NCBI GenBank assembly: GCA_036346375.1
Contig: CM070502.1
Coordinates: 23,040,924-23,104,923 of the forward strand
Origin: Guadua angustifolia
Taxonomy: Eukaryota > Streptophyta > Magnoliopsida > Poales > Poaceae
Direction of reading: 5' to 3'
Length of the DNA stretch: 64,000 bases
Shown here piece after piece: positions 45,459 through 56,441 of this stretch. The position numbers and the translations under genes are program-made. The notes below the pieces were generated by a model. It searched no databases. It saw only the letters and a program-made list of their open reading frames with translations, and was not told where the DNA came from. Numbering within the stretch: position 1 is the stretch's first letter; every line of letters begins with the position of its first letter.

Positions 45459-46565
45459 CTTCCTCCGGCACAAATAGTTATTTTGAACGTAGGTGTAGTT
45501 AAACTTTTAAAATTTTGACTGTTAATATCTTTTAAATATTTAAATTGGATACATAAAAATTATTTGTATAGATTTATCTCGAAAAGTACTTTCATTTGTG
45601 TAGATTTGTTTCGAATAGTACTTTCGTCATATTATAATTTTATTAGATTTTATAAATATATTATAATAGAAGTTAGTTGTCCAAGCTATATTTTGAAGAC
45701 CGTGTCGTTGTCCAAACCGATAACTATTTGTGACTGCAGGGAGTATATGTCATTACCCAAGAAAAGGGGTACAACCATGCAATAGACAACTGCTCCTTCC
45801 GATCACAAATTCGTCTTGTTTTGGATACCAATATAGTCCTCAAAATACTACTTTGATCACTAATTTCTATTACAATATATTTATAAAACTTAACAAAATT
45901 ATAGTATTATGAGTACTTTTCGAGACAAATCTAGGTATATGATTTTTATGTATCCAATAGAAATAATATATCGATAGTCAAAGTTTTGAAAATTTGATTG
46001 TTTGTATTCCAAAATGATATGTATTTGTGACCAAAGAGAGTAATAAGAAAGTCTGTTTCTAGTTATGCCAGGTAAGACAAGTTTTCCTTGATAAAATACT
46101 GTATATGTTGGGCTATTCTAGGTTCATAACTACTCTCTCTGGTCATAAATAGTTGTCATTTTGGACAACAACACATTCTCCAAAATACAACTTTGACCGC
46201 TAATTTATATTATAACATATTTAAAAAACCCAATAAAATTATAATATTATAAAAGTGTTTTTGAGACAAAATCTACACATATGATTTTCATGTATTCAAT
46301 TTAAATATTTAAAATGATATTGACAATCCAAGTTTCGAAAGTTTGACTGCACTTATGTCCAAAACAACAACTATTTATAACTGGAGGAAGTATTTTTCTT
46401 CTAAATTAATATTTTCTCTAATCATAGATAGTTATCATTTTAGATCTATATACAGTCTCTAAAACAGAGCCTGATCACTAATTTCTAATATAATATATTT
46501 ATAAAATCTAATAAAATTATAATACTATGAAATTGCATTTCGAGACAAATCTACACATATTATAT
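45459..46565. mobile_element. Cluster of four Stowaway-like MITEs
   Basis: Four related units follow one another: 45459-45743 (CTTCCTCCGG...GCAGGGAG, flanked by TA), about 45790-46040, 46133-46390 (CTCTCTCTGG...CTGGAGGAAG, flanked by TA) and a truncated one at about 46416-46565. All share TATAATATATTTATAAA-, AAAATTATA- and GAGACAAATCTA-type strings in one or the other orientation. Ends resemble the cereal CTCCCTCCGT family with TA target. Confidence 0.75.
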
Positions 46566-46569
46566 CACT

Positions 46570-47775
46570 AATTTGTTTTTTTTTTGAATTTTTTTTAAAA
46601 AAATTGAATTCTTAACCCTTTGGCTCCCCATGATTTTCAAGAGATTGTCGACTAGATATTTTCAATTTTCTAACGGTTTTTTCGAACCCTATGCTCAGCT
46701 ACTTTAAGCTTATAAAATATTCTAGAAAAAGATATGGGTCAGTAACATTTGTGTGGAGGAAAGGCTACACGCTAGTCCACATGGCCAGTCATGATTTAGT
46801 CACACTCTTCATCAAAAGAAGATACAGGAGGGGAACAAAGAAATACAAAGGACATCACTACACCAGCATTTAGGAAGCATCTCGCCGAGATGCCTTATTG
46901 TCGTTACATCTCAGATCCTTATCATCCCACACAGGCTGATTAGTGTGATTTGGATGCCAAACACGTCTTTGATTACAACAAACTCTCCTAATAGAGAAAG
47001 CCAAGCAAAAAAAAAAAAAAGCATTTTTGGCTCTGTTTTGTATAGCTTTAGTTTTTTTTTTGAAAAATAGTTTTCAGCTAGGCTATATAATTAATAGACT
47101 ATACGACTAGATTGAAGAGGTTTGGTGTTTATCGATCTGTCTTTTATATTTGAGGGGTACTGGTTAGAATAAGGATGAGAAGGGTGGGGTTTGAGATTTT
47201 ATGCTTAATTAGGAGAGAGTAATTCTTTAACTTTAGTAGCAAAGTCAGAACACTAACCGACCGAAACAGTGTGAAACTACTCTAGACCAACTTTCAATTT
47301 TTAGCTTCTCCTAGTACAAATGGGATGCTAACTTTTGGTTTCTGCCCGTAAAGAAGTAAGTCGTTTGGAACAATTTTCGGCTTCCAGAGGAAAGAAGCTA
47401 AAGCTGTTTCATCATTGCTGAAACTACTGTGTTGAATTACATTATAAGATTTCTTTTTTATATCGCTAAGATTATCATATCTTGCTAAGAGTATCATATT
47501 GCATTTTTTATCTATGGTCAGAAATGAGACTATTTTTTTAATTGCGTTTGGAAGGATATTAGGTAGAAAAATCATGATTTGAAGCAAAACCATATATTGA
47601 TCATCTTTTTTCCCACGATGATCGATTTAAACCATCCCTTATTTGCGACTAACATAAACTTTAATAATAATAATAATCTACATGCATAATTTACTCCAAA
47701 TTTTCAAAAAATCTCAATCAACTTTAAGCCTTATTTATTGGATACAATACGAACATTTCATTGTGATTTTAGGTA
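46570..47775. other. No recognisable gene
   Basis: About 1.2 kb of AT-rich DNA with short open frames (46691-46873, 47294-47593) that match nothing I recognise. Confidence 0.45.
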
Positions 47776-48593
47776 AAACTAGTCATGTGTCCGTGCGTTG
47801 CAACGAAAACTTAATTTGTGATAAAAAATTTCTTTGCAAGAGCACTAACCCCGTCTGAATGATACCATTTATTTTGAATATGCAATGGTTGAATGTTTAA
47901 ATCAATTCATAGAAGCATACAAATTCCAAACACCTATTTACAAATTCAAGCCTAAAATTATCTTTAATTTTGCAATTTAAAAGCCCTCATGTTACAAAAT
48001 ACTTTGCAAACTTTAGATGCACATAAGTACTTCTTATGTACAAACACAATGAATAGTAGACAATGTTATATAAAAATATCTCATTTGAAATGCATGATTT
48101 CTTTTCATGTAAAACAATGTAATTCTCAAAAGAATCCTATAAAATTCATTGTCCCAAATGAGCCTAACATGGCATTGTTTGCTAACTAGGTAAGAGATTT
48201 TGGTTAAAAAACATACAGTACTATGAAGATAAGGATTATACTACTAGAAAGTATATAGTACTAAAATCGGAGATATATAAGATGAATATATGAGGATTAC
48301 CATTTTAAATAGTCTTAGGGCACCTGGGGAGAGCATGTCCATATTCACCACAGCTACAGTATAATTTTTTTTAAATCCCTTCATTTCTGCCAAGGGAGCA
48401 AATTTAAAAAGATATAATACTATTACATTGTTAGAAGATAGTAAATTTAAATCTTTGAAAATCAAGGAATTAGACATTAAATCAACTGTCATTTTTCTGA
48501 TGAGAAAGTGGGAGAACCTCCTATTTCATCAAGGAAATTAGATAATAAATCAAACAGATAACATGCAGTGATCGATAAAACCAGTGAACACTT

Positions 48594-49506
48594 ACTTGTA
48601 GAGGTATGCAACAATGCTAAGAATGACGCAAATTAAGATGGAAAAATATCCTGTGCAATCACCCCTCTCGGTGAAATCACCGTGCAACTGAACTAAAAAA
48701 AGTTTCAAAAATTCTGAAAAAAATCATGGATGTACATCTCAAACCCCACCTACATATAAAATTTCATGATCAAATTCATCCTATACTAGCAGTTACAAAA
48801 AAGATAAATTCAGCATGAGCGATGATTTTTCTGTTCATCACTATTCATTTTGCTGTTTGTTTTTGTAACTGCTAGTATAGGATGAATTTTTTCAGAATTA
48901 ATGAAACTTTTTTTGTTCATTGCATGATTTCAATCTGAGGGAATTAACGGATATGTTGCCAATTAAGATGATATCAATTGTGAAGTTTCTAGTAGATCGA
49001 AACTGCATAACACCCAAATTTGTCGTTAAAACTAAAAACACTACAACGGTAATTAAGTTGTAAGACTTCAGGTTTCAACAAAACCAACAGCTCACTTGCT
49101 TGATAGTTTCTTTTAGCCTCACATTAGTCTTCTTAGCTCTGCATTAGCTTTATTCACCTGCAAAAATTATGCACATGCATTTCTTACGACTTTAACTATG
49201 GACATTAAGATAACAGTTATTTTGAAAAGACAAAAAAAGTTAACCTTGGAGTCAATCTCATCCATCAAAGGGACTAGCTTATCCAGTTTCTGCAAAATTA
49301 CATGAACAATTTTAGTTCTTAATGGCAGCAAAGAGTTAAGATTATATGAATAATTTTAGGTTTGACTTAATGCAAGCAAAGAATCAATCTAATTTAATCA
49401 ATAAAGAAGCTGCATGCATCTACAACAAACCTCATTCGTGTCCTCTGCCAGATTTTTCAATGTGTCCAGAGTCCAGACCTTCAGAAATGATGTTCAGCCC
49501 TTCATC
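48594..49506 (-). pseudogene. Captured Qc-SNARE (SYP7-like) gene, C-terminal exons
   Basis: Four exons with splice-like borders are visible on the minus strand. 49506-49431: DEGLNIISEGLD then LKNLAEDTNE, broken by a 7-bp TCTGGAC duplication. 49289-49245: KLDKLVPLMDEIDSK. 49157-49096: VNKANAELRR, then a one-base loss. 49002-48594: RSTRNFTIDIILICVILS and IVAYLYK, stop. This is the SNARE motif plus C-terminal anchor of plant syntaxin-71 type Qc-SNAREs, which act in ER, endosomal and plasma-membrane fusion. Introns are retained, so it was captured from DNA. A MITE interrupts the anchor exon. Two frameshifts and the insertion make it non-functional. Upstream exons were not found. Confidence 0.82.
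48640..48960. mobile_element. Hairpin MULE-MITE, copy 2 (321 bp)
   Basis: It starts GGAAAAATATCCTGTGCAAT and ends CGGATATGTTGCC, with an exact 9-bp TSD, AATTAAGAT (48631-48639 and 48961-48969). The TSD codons belong to the SNARE anchor (…ILI…), proving insertion into that exon. Confidence 0.92.
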
Positions 49507-49785
49507 CTGCACATCATATTTGACAAGGTAATCTGTAAGTTAGCAGCTGCGTTGGGCCAATTGAACAGAATTTTTTCTCGTGAAATGAAATTAGTTTTGC
49601 AGGTGTGTAGCAGCATGTATTGTCTAGCATAATTTTTTTAATAAATGAATTTGGAATGCATTCATGCCTACTGTCTGGTCAAATTGAAGTGGCTAACATA
49701 GAAGCTAAAAGCGTGCGTTACTCTTACTAGATTCAAAGCAGTTATTTCATCTCAAACTATACCTAGGACTGCAACATATATACAA

Positions 49786-50059
49786 GGGAACATATCCTGT
49801 GCAATCAGAGAGTTGGTGAAACCACGGTGCAACCCAACTAGAAAAAGTTTCAAAATTTTTGTACCCCATCTACATGTAAAATTTCATGATCAAATTCGTC
49901 CTGTGCTAGAAGTTACAAAAGACAAAGTTGATCATAAACATGCAAACTATACAGGTTGAATTTACTCTTAGCACAGGATGAGATATGATAGAATAGATGA
50001 GATGTATATGATTTGTTCAGAATTTGAAACTTTTTCTGCATCTGATTGCACTGATATTC
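49786..50059. mobile_element. Hairpin MULE-MITE, copy 3 (274 bp)
   Basis: It starts GGGAACATATCCTGTGCAAT and ends ATTGCACTGATATTC, with an exact 9-bp TSD, TATATACAA (49777-49785 and 50060-50068). Its arms are more diverged than copy 1. Confidence 0.9.
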
Positions 50060-50639
50060 TATATACAAAGCTCATTAAGTAGTAATAGAAGTTTCATGAA
50101 CAACCAACTAAAGAAGTTTGCAATCAATGGTGAAAAACATGAAACTGGGAGCATCACACTTTTATGTTTTAAATTAGTATATAAATTTTTTTAAAAAAAG
50201 TTTCTTCGCAAAAGCTTGCTTCTTTCAAATTAAAGAAGCCATGCAATAGAGCAAGTGCATCATCAAGCGCATTCAGGTAACTATGAGCAGTAAGCAATTC
50301 ATTGTACCAAGCAATGCAATTACGTGATGAGACCTCAACACATTAGTCAAATAGGTCCATCAATGCCAACGGCAAATTGGAACTTAGGTTGGGAAAAGGA
50401 ACTTGTGATAAAAATCAAAATCTTCCCACCACTAGTGGATGCAATATGAAGACTATAGGGTCACAGGACCCCACATTATTTTTGCACTTAAGCTAAATAC
50501 TATACAGATATTTACATAAAAATCCAAAAATCTCTAACGAAGTTTACAGAGTACAAATTCTAGACCCACCACCGCATTCCCTAATGGGGGTCCTGAAAAT
50601 GGTAAAAGATTCAACATTCCGTATTAACAATATTACCTT

Positions 50640-51443
50640 TTTAAAAGGGAACTTAAAGCAAAACTAAGAGGCATTGTTTCAGACGTTTCCTCGTATAGCA
50701 TGACATCACTTCCAAGCAAATCATCTAGAGAGGAGAAACAAAACCGTCACTACTTGCAAGTGCTTGTCAAGGTAATATTCTCTGATTTAGGATCAACTCC
50801 AACAATATGATGCTACCACACTGAAACACACTGTTTTATGGATTTAATATAAAATAAGATCTACCTGCAAGATAACATTAAGAAAGCAATTGTTGCCAAG
50901 ATTTTTCAGGCCTCCAGTGTAGTACACTTTCTCTGATTCTTTAAAGAACTTCTTCCAAGAAACCCATGGTATGGCCAAACTGATATTAAGGGTCTGTTTA
51001 GTAGAGCTCAGATTCTAGATTCACTTAAGATCTGAAACTTGTAGGCTAAAATAAAGTGAATTAAGTTTATATTTTTGGTCTAAAATGTAAACAAGATGAT
51101 CCATCTAAACACTCTTAATATACTCATAGCTCCAACTTCATGAATCTGGTGAAGCTAGAATTTTCAGCTTCACCAGATTCACGAATCTAGAGAAGCTGAA
51201 TCCCTACCAAACAGGCCCTAAGTGCTTTGCACAACCCAGCAACTCCTATTCCCAAGCCAACAGCAACAACAGCAGGACTATAATAATGTTGATGTCCTTG
51301 ATTAAGAGATACCAATAGATTGCCATGCTCAAATTTTCCCATGACTCAAAATCATGCCCACTGTCTTTGCATGGAACAAAATCAGTACTCAGGTTCCTAG
51401 AATTATTTCTGTTAGGAGCTTGTGTTTGCTTATCAACATCCAC
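50640..51443 (-). pseudogene. Captured UBP27-like ubiquitin protease, first exons
   Basis: The minus strand shows a hydrophobic N-terminal segment, AVVAVGLGIGVAGLCKAL (about 51300-51225). It continues, after a MITE, into KVYYTGGLKNLGNNCFLN and VILQ, ending at a GT donor (50865). NNCFLN is the Cys box of USP deubiquitinases. The next exon (about 50768-50640) reads LASSDGFVS, then DDLLGSDVMLYEETSE and PLSFALSSLLK, the sequence that follows in UBP27-type enzymes, which sit on the mitochondrial outer membrane. The His box and the rest of the catalytic domain are absent. Frameshifts near 51290, 50930 and 50735 and the MITE insertion abolish function. Confidence 0.8.
50990..51218. mobile_element. 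Tourist-type MITE, copy 3 (229 bp)
   Basis: Ends GGGTCTGTTTAGTAG and the inverted CTACCAAACAGGCCC, with TAA at 50987-50989 and 51219-51221. It splits the first captured UBP27-like exon. The inner inverted repeat GAATCTGGTGAAGCT / AGCTTCACCAGATTC gives a hairpin near 51160. Confidence 0.93.
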
Positions 51444-51514
51444 TTACGGCACCTAAATCAATATAAATAATTTATGTCAAATTTCATATTCAGAATGGTG
51501 AGTAGAAAATAATA

Positions 51515-52483
51515 GAGAAAATTTCTTATTTGCCGCTGAAAATTGGCGGTTACCTAAAATGCCATCACAAAATTGCTCTTCCCTTCGTTGCCATCAAATC
51601 TCAACTTTCATCCCGTTTTACCACTCCCGTCAGTGGACCGTTACTTTGGCCGTTAACTTGTAACTAAAAAGACGATTCTGCCCATCTTCATCCTCATTTA
51701 AATATATAAAATTTGCTCAGAATTTTATGAAATTTTTTTTGGAGATGATCTTAATGGAGTGCTAAAATTTTTGTAAAAATTTCAAAGCATGATCAGCTCT
51801 GTGATTTTCTGAAAAATCTTTTAGTGATTCTATCTTAATGAAAGAATCTAAATTTTAATTTTTTAGAAGTATTAAATATATTCAAAAATTTCTAAAACTT
51901 TTTAGAGGGGTTCCTTGGATTATTTAGAACTTAAATAAAATATTTATAGGCTTTTAAATGTTTTGAATTCAAAGCTTGAAAATGAGAACCACAACTAGGT
52001 TATTAGAAAAGAACAGGAAAAATATTTTCAAGCTTTGGATTCAAAATATTTAAAAGCCTAAAAATATTTTATTTAAGTTCTAAATAATCCAAGGAACCCC
52101 TCCAAAAAGTTTCATAAATTTTTTAATTTATTTAATGCTTCTGAAAAATCAAAATCTAGATTCTTTCATTAAGACAGAATCGCTAAAAGATTTTCTAGAA
52201 AATCACAAAGCTGCTCATGCTCTGAAATTTTTATAGAAATGTTAGTACTCCCTTAAGATCATCTCCAAAAAAATTCTAAGCACATTTGATAGATTTAAAT
52301 GAGGATGAAGATGGGCAGAAATGTCTTTTCGCATACAAGTTAACGGCTAAAGTAACGATACGCTAACGGGAGTGGCAAAAACGAGATGAAAGTTGAGATC
52401 CGATGGCAATGAAGGGAAGAGCAATTTTATGATGGTATTTTAGGGATCCGGTTAACTTTCAGTGGCAAATAAAAAAATTTCTC
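51515..52483. mobile_element. Foldback MULE, whole element an inverted repeat (969 bp)
   Basis: The left arm (51515 to about 51975) and right arm (about 52020-52483) are reverse complements over nearly their full length. Outer ends are GAGAAAATTTCTTATTTGCC and the inverted GGCAAATAAAAAAATTTCTC. An exact 9-bp TSD, AAAATAATA, lies at 51506-51514 and 52484-52492. A short unpaired centre contains GAGAACCACAACTAGGTTAT. No protein is encoded. A transcript through it would form a hairpin of about 460 bp. Confidence 0.93.
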
Positions 52484-52989
52484 AAAATAATAACACTCAT
52501 ATCAGGGGTAGCTATTTACTAAAGATCAAATGCATGCGAAAGGAATTTAGAGGGACAAAAAACTAGGCAAGTTCACTTATCATCGAACAGTTGATTATCA
52601 TAAAATATTTAGCAGGGAACTGTGAGCATATCAAATACAAATTTGACCATAAGCTCTAATCCCAGGCTGCCTAGCTAGAAAAGAAGCATATAAATTGACA
52701 ATGCCATCACCCCAAATCATTTTTTCTTGCAAGCTTGTACAATATATCTCCTTTGCCTAACAGAAAGTGCATCAAGTTCTCCTGCTAGCGAAGTCCACAC
52801 AAGCACAACTCGCTTGTTGCTTGTAATCTAGTACTCCACTGCTAAAAGGAGGGTTTCTTCTATTGCACCAGAGCAAGCCAACTCAATCACTGCGAGCATC
52901 AGAGGGGCGGGGATGCACATAAGTACTGCAGCTCAATTCCCATGTCAAACATCTCATCGGTATATTTCTTCACCTCAGCAAACCTGCCA

Positions 52990-53930
52990 AAATCAAGAAG
53001 TTCCCACTATTAGCTCTCCGGTTGAGTCCTCAGTCGGGGTAATTTGGTGCTCCACAATGTAGCGCCACATGCCAAATACTGCAGATGGGTTAAATTCTTT
53101 AGAGAACATGCTGATAGCAGCGGTGCAGTTGGACGCAGAGGGCAGCTGCTCATTCTTGCTCATCTCTGCAAGGAAAGCCTTAGCATCACGGGCCTTGCAT
53201 TGCTTGATGAGCCCCTTAAGTATGGAATTGTACGTGTCAGAGTCTGCAAAGACGCCATTGAAAGGAATTTTGTCAAGCATGTGGAGGGCGTAGTTGGTGT
53301 TACTAATAGTAACACTACAGCTGAGGTCGATGATGGAATTGTACATGGAGTAGGTATGAGCCCGGCCTCAAAGACCATCATTTGCTAGATAGTGATGGCG
53401 TTGACATAGTCGCTCTTGCAGATGACGAGGTCGATCGCGTTGGCGTAGAACTTGAGCCCCAGGAGGCTGCCCTTGGTCTGCATCACTTGCAAGAACTTGA
53501 GCACCTCTTCGAGCTGGTCCCCGCACATGAGGGTGGAGAGGAAGGAGTCGTACGCGGGCATGCTACTGGTGTCCCACCCGACACGGACGACCATCTCACC
53601 GAAGGTGCTCTTGGCACACTGGACTTCTCCTCCTCCCACGCCTTGAGCAGTATCGCGAAGGTGTCCACGTTGGGCGCGACGGTGGACTTGGTGCGGTCGA
53701 ATAACTCCTGCACAGCCTGCGCGTGGCCATCCTAGCGGCACAAGGTGGAGAGGAGGGAGTTGAGGGTGACAATGTCCGGCGTGACGCTGTACCACTCCAT
53801 GACGGTGCCCTTGAGGTTTCCACGGACGCAGTAGGAGGCAAAGGTGGCGGCCTTGCCGAGGTTGTCGACGAGGAGGTTCTAGGTGTAGGCGGTGTGCTTG
53901 ACGCGACTCCAGATCGGGGCGCGGCGTTTC
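52990..53930 (-). pseudogene. Captured PPR-protein gene fragment
   Basis: The minus strand carries NLLVDNLGKAATF, VTPDIVTLNSLLSTLCR, VAPNVDTFAILLKAWEEE and AYDSFLSTLMCGDQLEEVLK, then, in other frames, FYANAIDLVICKSDYVNA and YNSILKGLIKQCKARDAKAF. These are successive pentatricopeptide helices with the usual TYN-type openings and 35-residue spacing. PPR proteins bind organellar RNA. In-frame TAG codons occur at 53879-53881 and 53732-53734, and frameshifts near 53625 and 53380. The sequence after the last repeat (EFNPSAVFGMWRYIVEHQ) looks like a natural C-terminus. It is the capture nearest the Helitron 5' end. Confidence 0.8.
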
Positions 53931-54104
53931 GGTTTGGGTTGGTTTCCCAGATTCGAAACGTGGGGGGAGAGGGAGACGGAGGTGGGGGAATAGGTGCTGC
54001 GCTAGCCGTTGATGTTAGATCTAACGGACTAACATCAACGGATCAGGTATTTGGAGAAGAACGGATGACCATCACCAACTCCTAATTAGAAGTAGTAGGA
54101 TAGA

Positions 54105-54755
54105 ATAGTCGGTTTGTTTCTTTTTTTCTACCATCTTTCTATGTATAATACACTAATAAAAAAGGATAATACACGAATGAATTTTAAAAAATATAGTTAT
54201 AGTATTTTATTTTAAAAAGAAAATACACAAAACTAATTTTGATTTTGTGTGTGTGGTTTGGGGGGGGTTTGCTCTGTCACTCAAAATATGTGCAATATTG
54301 TTTTTGCTATCGAAAATTTGCTTATTTCATTTTTCCATCCTTTTATTAGTGGACATTTCGTTTTGTCACTCCGTCCACTTTTCTGTCAATTCAATGGGTT
54401 TGACAGTTAAGAAATATGAAAAAGATATAGAAAACCATAAAATTATAGGAAAAGAATAAAATACCAAAATAGAGTTAAGGTCTAAGGATAACTTTGGACA
54501 ATTTTTTTTACTTTTTAAATTTACAGTAAGAAAATTTCTCAAAAGATTTACACTACGGAAAACATTTTAATCTACCTCAACTTTCATGGAACATTGCGAA
54601 AATTTTGTTGATGTAAAACATTTGTGCAATTTTAATTTTTTGCTTATAAGTGGTCCCTCAATTTTTCTATATTTTTTTCCCAAATTTCATTTTTATAATA
54701 TATTTTCATATTTCTTAACATCAAACCCCTTTCACTCAATAGAAAATTGAACGGA
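54105..54755. other. No recognisable gene
   Basis: About 650 bp of AT-rich DNA. Part of it (54260-54540) repeats phrases seen in the foldback MULE ends (GAAAATTTCTCAAAAG) and may be a diverged relative without clear borders. Confidence 0.4.
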
Positions 54756-54768
54756 CTGCTAAAAATAA

Positions 54769-55246
54769 GAGAAATTTCTTTACTTGCCACTGAAAGTTGG
54801 TCAGATACCTAAAATACCATCGCGAAAGTGCTCTTCCCTTTATTGCCATTGGATCTCAACTTTTATTCCATTTTCGCCACTCCCGTTAGTGGCCTATTAT
54901 TTGGTCATTAACTTATGTGTGAAAAGACAATTATGCCCATCTTTATCCTCATTTCATCCTAACTTAAACAACCTGGTAAGTGAACTTGATTTATCGAAAA
55001 TAAGTGGTAATGGCAAACAAAGTCGTTCGAGCGAGGAGGAAGAAGGGTTTTGACTAAGGGGTAGGACTATCATTTTCTAAAAAGACTAACAAGTTCGAGA
55101 GGGCAAATGATATCGACTCACGACAAAGTGACGGGAGTGGCAAAAAAAATGATAAAAAATGAGATCCGACAATTAAGAGAAGAGCAATTTTATAATAGTA
55201 TTTTATGGATCTGATCAATTTTTAGTGGGAAATAAGTAATTTTCCC
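54769..55246. mobile_element. Relative of the foldback MULE (478 bp)
   Basis: The outer 180 bp of each side matches the 51515-52483 element (TTGCCACTGAAAGTTGG, GCTCTTCCCTTTATTGCC, CACTCCCGTTAGTGG, and their inverted forms). The flanks are TAAAAATAA (54760-54768) and TGAAAATAA (55247-55255), 8 of 9 identical. The centre (about 54960-55100) is unrelated. Confidence 0.85.
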
Positions 55247-55513
55247 TGAAAATAATATCACATATATTTTAAGCAACAGCAACAAAATTTCTTAAAAGAA
55301 AAGCATGACACGGGCTTATATTTACTCCCTCCGTTTTTTTATAAGGCCTATTTTTTAAATGATCTTATTACAAATGTAAGACTTGCACGTAGATTTAATG
55401 AGACCTTTCCTTCTATACCCCTATTTATTTTCTCTCATCATATGTATTTATTTATTACCACCTACACAAAGTATATCTTTCATTTTTCAAGACAATTAAA
55501 TGGGAGCATCTAA

Positions 55514-55868
55514 GGGCAGTCCAACCCTCCACCTCAGCTGGTGTCCATAGAATTAATTACGCTGCCAACTAAGCAAAAATCTGATGTGGCATAGGAATTA
55601 AAGAAGGGAGAGAAGAAAAAACAAAGAAAGTGTCTCATACAAGAAGCGGGTCGTGGCAGCGTGCCAAGACGCAAGAAACAAGCAAAATTGGGGTTGGACG
55701 TTTCTGCGTGCTTACCAAGCTGTGTTTGTAGTGCATGTATTGGTTTATTGCTCTCTCTCTCCTCTAGACACTACTCATGGAAACCATGGGTTGGGAAACT
55801 ATGTATTGGTTTATTGTTTTATCTCTTATTTAAACACTACTCATAGAAACCATGGGTTGGAACTGCCC
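55514..55868. mobile_element. PIF/Harbinger-type MITE (355 bp), inverted relative
   Basis: Ends GGGCAGTCCAACCC and the inverted GGGTTGGAACTGCCC, flanked by TAA (55511-55513 and 55869-55871). Internally it is the reverse complement of the 39576-39933 element, sharing CAAGACGCAAGAAAC and CACTACTCATGGAAACCATG. Confidence 0.92.
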
Positions 55869-55984
55869 TAAGTCATTTTTTCTCGTATCTTTTTTAATTT
55901 CAACGTAAATTTAATCCTTGTACAAAATTAAAATACCTGTTATAAAAAAAACAGAGGAAGTACTGTCTTTCCTTTAAATTACTC

Positions 55985-56441
55985 TCAAGATGCCCCTAGC
56001 ACGACGACAAACAAAGACCAGCTAGCTCTCCCAGTCTTCCTCTCATCTCCTTGGCCAGCCACGCGCACCCCCGAACGGCTATAATTAGGCGGTTCCCAAA
56101 ATCCCCTCGCCTCCTCAACCTTCTTTTGCGCTCCCCCACACCCCCGTAATTCCAAACACAACCCACTACGCGCATCGAGGAGGCGAAGTACGCAAATAGG
56201 GTAAGACTTCGAGGGCGAGAACGCAAAACAGGCAGGCACCGGGGCGAGGGCGGCGATCGCCGGCGAGACCCCGGCGGCGGCGGGGAGGCCGATCGGCGCA
56301 CCATTGGAGCCGCGCGCGCGCGGGAAAGCGTATCCCCTGTTGGCGGTAGCTCCGCGCGCCTGGGGGACCACGGGCGCCTGCTGCTGATCCGTTCCCTGTG
56401 CCCTCCGCCGTACGCGGTTGGGATTCTTCTTCTTCGCCGCG
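55985..56441 (+). promoter_or_regulatory. Promoter-proximal region and 5' leader of the GT17 gene
   Basis: Sequence becomes GC-rich and CpG-rich from about 56200 up to the ATG at 56442, typical of grass gene starts. No convincing TATA box is seen close to the ATG. CTATAATTAGGCGG near 56080 is the nearest candidate. The long minus-strand frames here (to 201 codons) are composition artefacts. Confidence 0.5.

Larger units (their letters stand above)
47779..54100 (-). mobile_element. Chimeric Helitron (6.3 kb) with three captured genes
   Basis: On the minus strand the 5' end reads TCCTACTACTTCTAATTAGG from 54100, and the 3' end near 47813-47779 reads CGTTGCAACGCACGGACAC, then CTAG. The flanks are A (47778) and T (54101). 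Both termini resemble those of the 19573-22354 Helitron. Reading along the element are fragments of a PPR gene (53930-52990), a UBP27-like gene (51443-50640) and a SYP7-like SNARE gene (49506-48594), all in element orientation. No Rep/helicase is present. Five later insertions lie within it, four of them with recognisable TSDs. Confidence 0.75.

Noticed and set aside
53044..54085. Plus-strand frames of 114-120 codons in the PPR region
   Set aside because: They are antisense to recognisable pentatricopeptide motifs and have no domain.
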